22,750 bases of DNA from a virus. This document shows positions 20,107 through 22,750 of this stretch, in pieces; positions within the stretch are counted from its first letter, which is position 1; the number at the start of each line of letters is the position of its first letter. The translations under genes were made by a program, and so were the position numbers. The notes beneath the pieces were generated by a model. The model was not told where the DNA came from, searched no databases, and saw only the letters and a program-made list of their open reading frames with translations. The stretch is from positions 1 to 22,750 of the IMG/VR virus record IMGVR_UViG_3300046028_001732; one strand, written 5' to 3'.

Positions 20107-20462
20107 TTCTCGCTAGAGAACTCACTCAGTGGGATGCTGGTACGGCATGTAACCATACCTACATCATGACTGAATCCATGGACAAAATCTTTGGTTACTT
20201 CAAAAGAAATGATCCAAAAGACTTCATGATGTTCAAGAATCCGATTCGTATTGATACACGCTATCGTAAATTCAAAGTTATCAAACGCAACATGTACTTC
20301 AAGGGACAAGAGCCAACGCATCGAATCTGGGAAGTTAAGGGTACGAAAGACCATGTCTATACTGTAGAACAATCAGAGCATGGAATGTATTGTAGTTGTA
20401 TCGGTTTTAAATATCATGGTAAGTGTAAACATATTGATGGAGTGTTGAATGAACATAAATGA
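20103..20462 (+). CDS. SWIM-type zinc-finger protein
   Basis: 119 residues. The C-terminus has YCSCIGFKYHGKCKHIDGVL, the CxC...CxH arrangement of SWIM zinc fingers, preceded by a strand-rich part (RKFKVIKRNMYFKG, HRIWEVKGTKDHVYTVEQS). SWIM domains occur in proteins that bind DNA or recombination partners. An N-terminal helix includes a Cys-His pair (GTACNHTYIM). It overlaps both neighbours: the start lies inside the preceding stop, and the last 14 bases overlap the ligase start. Coupling to the ligase suggests, but does not prove, a shared role in DNA repair or replication. Confidence 0.8.
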   Translation: MILARELTQWDAGTACNHTYIMTESMDKIFGYFKRNDPKDFMMFKNPIRIDTRYRKFKVIKRNMYFKGQEPTHRIWEVKGTKDHVYTVEQSEHGMYCSCIGFKYHGKCKHIDGVLNEHK

Positions 20463-21756
20463 ATTTCTAAACAGTCTCGCTGAAAATGCCTCACGCAATT
20501 TCAAGATCGACCAATTAAATGCACAGAGCGATAACGAAACTCTGCGTGAGGTAATTCGGCTAGCACTGGATCCATTTACTCAATTCTATCAACGAAAGAT
20601 TCCTGAGTATACCACTGACTCAAAACTATCAAGAAGTCTTGATCAAGCCATGCTTGCATTGTATGACTTGAAGGAAAGAGTCGTGACTGGTAATGCAGCA
20701 ATTGAATATCTCCGTATGCTTCTTTCAACCGTATCAGCTGATGATGCTAAGGTACTGGAGAGAATCATCTCCAAAGATTTGAAGTGTGGAGTTGATGTAT
20801 CGACTGCCAATAAAGTTTGGTCTGGTTTGATTCCTGAATACCCATGCATGTTATGTAGTCCATTCGAACAGAAGTTGGTTGACAAGATTAAATTCCCAGC
20901 CTATGCTCAGATGAAGATGGATGGCATGCGCTTCAATGCAATTGTCCGTGATGGTAAGGTAGAATTCCGTAGCCGAAATGGTAAACAGATTCTGTTGTTG
21001 GGTAATCTCGAAGCAGAGTTTGCTGCACTTGCTGGTAATATTGATTGTGTATTTGATGGTGAATTACTTGTGATGCTTGAGGGTGATCATCAGTTTGCAG
21101 ATCGTCAGACTGGTAATGGTATCCTCAATAAAGCAAACAAGGGAACAATCTCTGCCAAAGAAGCAGCACTGGTTCATGCAACTGTTTGGGATTTGATTCC
21201 ATATGTTCAATTCATTGATGGCTATTGTCAGACTCCATACTCAAAACGATACTCTACTCTGCAAGCAATTATAGCAAAACAAAAAGCAGATGGCAAAAAG
21301 ATTTGGAATGTGACATCAACCATTGTGGAAACTCTGGAAGAAGCACAAGAGATTTTCCAAGGTTATCTTGCAGAAGGATTTGAAGGTATTATTCTTAAGG
21401 ATGGTGCTGGTGTTTGGGAAGACAAACGAAGCAAGACTCAGATTAAATTCAAAGGTGAATTGGAATGCGATCTTAAGATTGTTGCAGTCGAAGAAGGTAA
21501 AGGTAAAGCAGTTGGAATGCTTGGTGCAATTATATGTGAATCCGCAGATTCAATTGTAAAGGTAAATGTAGGATCTGGTTTCAATGATGCACAACGAAAG
21601 CAATATTGGAAAGAAAATATAGTTGACAAAATAGTGGCAGTGAAGTATAATAGTCGTATCAAGAACAAAGCTGGAGAAGAATCTTTGTTCCTTCCAGTGT
21701 TCATTGAACTGCGTGATGACAAAGATGTTGCAGATAAATCAAAGGTGATAAAATGA
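20449..21756 (+). CDS. 30: ATP-dependent DNA ligase (gp30-like)
   Basis: 435 residues (T4 gp30 has 487). It seals nicks in Okazaki fragments and recombination joints. The nucleotidyltransferase motif I is KMDG, with the adenylated lysine at 156 (T4 Lys159) and the usual Arg at 161. Motif III is CVFDGELLV near 200, motif IV is GFEGIILKDG near 310, and motif V is KTQIKFKGELECDLKI. An OB-fold end follows, with VGMLGAIICES and RIKNKAGEESLFLPVF. The N-terminal helical domain has the T4-ligase character (ALDPFTQFYQRKIP). GGAG 7-10 bases upstream supports the ATG at 20449. Confidence 0.95.
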   Translation: MNINEFLNSLAENASRNFKIDQLNAQSDNETLREVIRLALDPFTQFYQRKIPEYTTDSKLSRSLDQAMLALYDLKERVVTGNAAIEYLRMLLSTVSADDAKVLERIISKDLKCGVDVSTANKVWSGLIPEYPCMLCSPFEQKLVDKIKFPAYAQMKMDGMRFNAIVRDGKVEFRSRNGKQILLLGNLEAEFAALAGNIDCVFDGELLVMLEGDHQFADRQTGNGILNKANKGTISAKEAALVHATVWDLIPYVQFIDGYCQTPYSKRYSTLQAIIAKQKADGKKIWNVTSTIVETLEEAQEIFQGYLAEGFEGIILKDGAGVWEDKRSKTQIKFKGELECDLKIVAVEEGKGKAVGMLGAIICESADSIVKVNVGSGFNDAQRKQYWKENIVDKIVAVKYNSRIKNKAGEESLFLPVFIELRDDKDVADKSKVIK

Positions 21757-22124
21757 AAGTAGTAATCAATAGATGTTTTGGTGGTTTCGGTATCTCAAAT
21801 ATCGCATTCGAGAAGTTGCTTGACCGAAAGGGTATTGCATTCGATAAAGTGCCAGCCAAGTTTCCAATTCGTGGAAATGATTCAGACTATTACAAAGCAG
21901 GTAGTGAACAATCTGACGCTACATACATAAGTGAGTATGAGTTCTATGAACAACGCAATGATCCAGATTTGATCGCAGTGATTGAAGAGTTGGGTAAAGA
22001 TTCATGGGGTTGGGCATCAGAACTAGCAATCTTGGATATTCCAGATGATGTTGAATGGCACATTGGCGAATACGATGGACTTGAACATGTAGCAGAAAAC
22101 CATAGAACTTGGTATGGAGATTAA
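21753..22124 (+). CDS. Conserved phage protein, MKVVINRCFGGFGIS family
   Basis: 123 residues. The opening MKVVINRCFGGFGISNIAFE, then a ISEYEFYEQRNDPDLIAVIE segment and an IPDDVEWHIGEYDGLEHV segment ending in HRTWYGD, is a widely shared phage hypothetical protein pattern, including in T4-like and siphoviral genomes. Its function is unknown. Tyr, Asp and Glu are frequent. The ATG overlaps the ligase TGA. Confidence 0.75.
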   Translation: MKVVINRCFGGFGISNIAFEKLLDRKGIAFDKVPAKFPIRGNDSDYYKAGSEQSDATYISEYEFYEQRNDPDLIAVIEELGKDSWGWASELAILDIPDDVEWHIGEYDGLEHVAENHRTWYGD

Positions 22125-22126
22125 TT

Positions 22127-22282
22127 ATGTTAGACTTCGAAGAAATTAGATTGGCTCGAACACTAGGTCGTGCCATTGAAGAAGAAATAAAGAATGGTAA
22201 CAAAGTACCTGACGAAGTTCTTCGAGCATATGAAGAATTATACAAACACTGGCAGTTACAAATGGATAGAGAATTATCATGA
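22127..22282 (+). CDS. Small helical protein, unknown function
   Basis: 51 residues beginning MLDFEEIRLARTLGRAIEEE and containing VPDEVLRAYEELYKHWQLQM. It is a charged, fully helical mini-protein. GGAG at 22116-22119 precedes the ATG with good spacing, and its TGA overlaps the next ATG, which supports it as a real gene in the chain. No family recognised. Confidence 0.65.
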   Translation: MLDFEEIRLARTLGRAIEEEIKNGNKVPDEVLRAYEELYKHWQLQMDRELS

Positions 22283-22750
22283 AACGAGAATTAGACGAAG
22301 CACTCTGTGCTAAGTATCCGCTGATCTTCAAAGATCGTAATGCAGATATGCGCACCACAGCCATGTGCTGGGGACTTGAATGTGGTGATGGTTGGTATAA
22401 CATCATCGATGTTCTTTGTGGTCTATTGACTAGTGATTATCGCCAAGCACAAAGTCGTTATGAATCTATCAAAGATAAAGTTGATCAACCACGCTGGGAA
22501 GGTAGTAAAGATATTATCACCCAAGAAAAGATTGACGAAGCCAAAGTAAAACTAGATGAAGAAACACTGAAGGTTCCAGTTGCTGTTCAAGTGAAAGAGA
22601 AATTCGGTGGACTGAGATTCTATGTTCAGGCTGCAACTAAGGAGCACTATAACTATATCTCATTTGCTGAGAGTATGAGTTATCGTACATGCGAATCATG
22701 CGGTGCTGAAGGTAAGACATATACTGATGGTTGGCATACAACTCTTTGCG
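22279..22750 (+). CDS. Conserved phage protein with zinc-ribbon-like Cys pairs, cut by the window end
   Basis: 157 codons are visible and the frame is open at the right edge. The opening MKRELDEALCAKYPLIFKDR, then DMRTTAMCWGLECGDGWYNI, VKEKFGGLRFYVQ and AESMSYRTCESCGAEGKTYT, matches a common phage hypothetical family. The CESCGAEG pair plus the later HTTLC Cys suggest a small zinc ribbon at the C-terminus. Function is unknown. The start overlaps the preceding stop (ATGA). Confidence 0.75.
   Translation, partial: MKRELDEALCAKYPLIFKDRNADMRTTAMCWGLECGDGWYNIIDVLCGLLTSDYRQAQSRYESIKDKVDQPRWEGSKDIITQEKIDEAKVKLDEETLKVPVAVQVKEKFGGLRFYVQAATKEHYNYISFAESMSYRTCESCGAEGKTYTDGWHTTLC

Noticed and set aside
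1-22750. CRISPR arrays, insertion sequences, integrase or attachment sites
   Set aside because: No regularly spaced direct repeats, transposase, integrase or terminal repeats were seen. The window looks like a lytic phage core.

Overview
This window is a contiguous block of a T4-like myovirus genome. Every convincing gene lies on the + strand. Genes are packed end to end, mostly with ATGA or TAATG stop/start overlaps, and the DNA is AT-rich. The T4 core genes recognisable from their proteins are gp22 (3' end), gp23, uvsY, uvsW, gp55, gp47, gp46, gp45, gp44, gp62, a regA remnant, and a gp30-like DNA ligase. A 23-codon gene at 17684-17755 encodes what looks like a complete PqqA, the peptide precursor of the cofactor PQQ. 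This points to a host with PQQ-dependent dehydrogenases. A methylotroph such as a Methylophilaceae bacterium is my inference; the host is not shown by the sequence.

Layout: (1) 1-2065, virion genes: end of the scaffold gp22, major capsid gp23, a two-hairpin terminator, then a T4-late-type promoter driving a tail-tube-like protein. (2) 2073-4500, recombination operon uvsY-uvsW plus an Sm-like small protein. (3) 4591-9620, late sigma factor gp55, an AAA+ ATPase, and the gp47/gp46 (Mre11/Rad50-like) nuclease, with two small unknown genes interleaved. (4) 9670-13933, a CobT-like protein carrying both an HExxH peptidase motif and a VWA domain, a CobS-like AAA+ ATPase, and a small basic protein that shares a motif with the CobS N-terminus. 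(5) 14015-17583, a small HTH-like protein, a nucleotide-diphosphohydrolase-like protein, then clamp gp45, loader gp44, a membrane-anchored unknown, loader gp62, a truncated regA and a 57-aa protein. (6) 17639-19036, an accessory cassette: late promoter, pqqA, a string of hairpins and terminator, Hsp20, a 36-aa protein, another late promoter, and two small genes including a second Sm-like protein. (7) 19152-22750, small phage genes, a SWIM zinc-finger protein, DNA ligase and conserved phage hypotheticals, the last cut by the window edge.

Regulation is unusually legible. Nine sigma70-like promoters all have an exact 17-bp spacer. Most have a -35 of TTGTCT or TTGACT and a -10 of TATAAT, and they head the replication, recombination and accessory operons. 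Three late-type (TAAATA core) promoters head the tail gene, pqqA and the 18536 gene. At two of them the predicted start point is the A of the ATG, which would give leaderless mRNAs. Palindromes of the form CCC-TGTA-tc-TACA-GGG sit between a stop codon and the next promoter at several junctions.

The most notable content is the phage pqqA with its own late promoter and structured 3' region, the CobT(HExxH-VWA)/CobS pair with its companion protein, the truncated regA, and the leaderless late genes.
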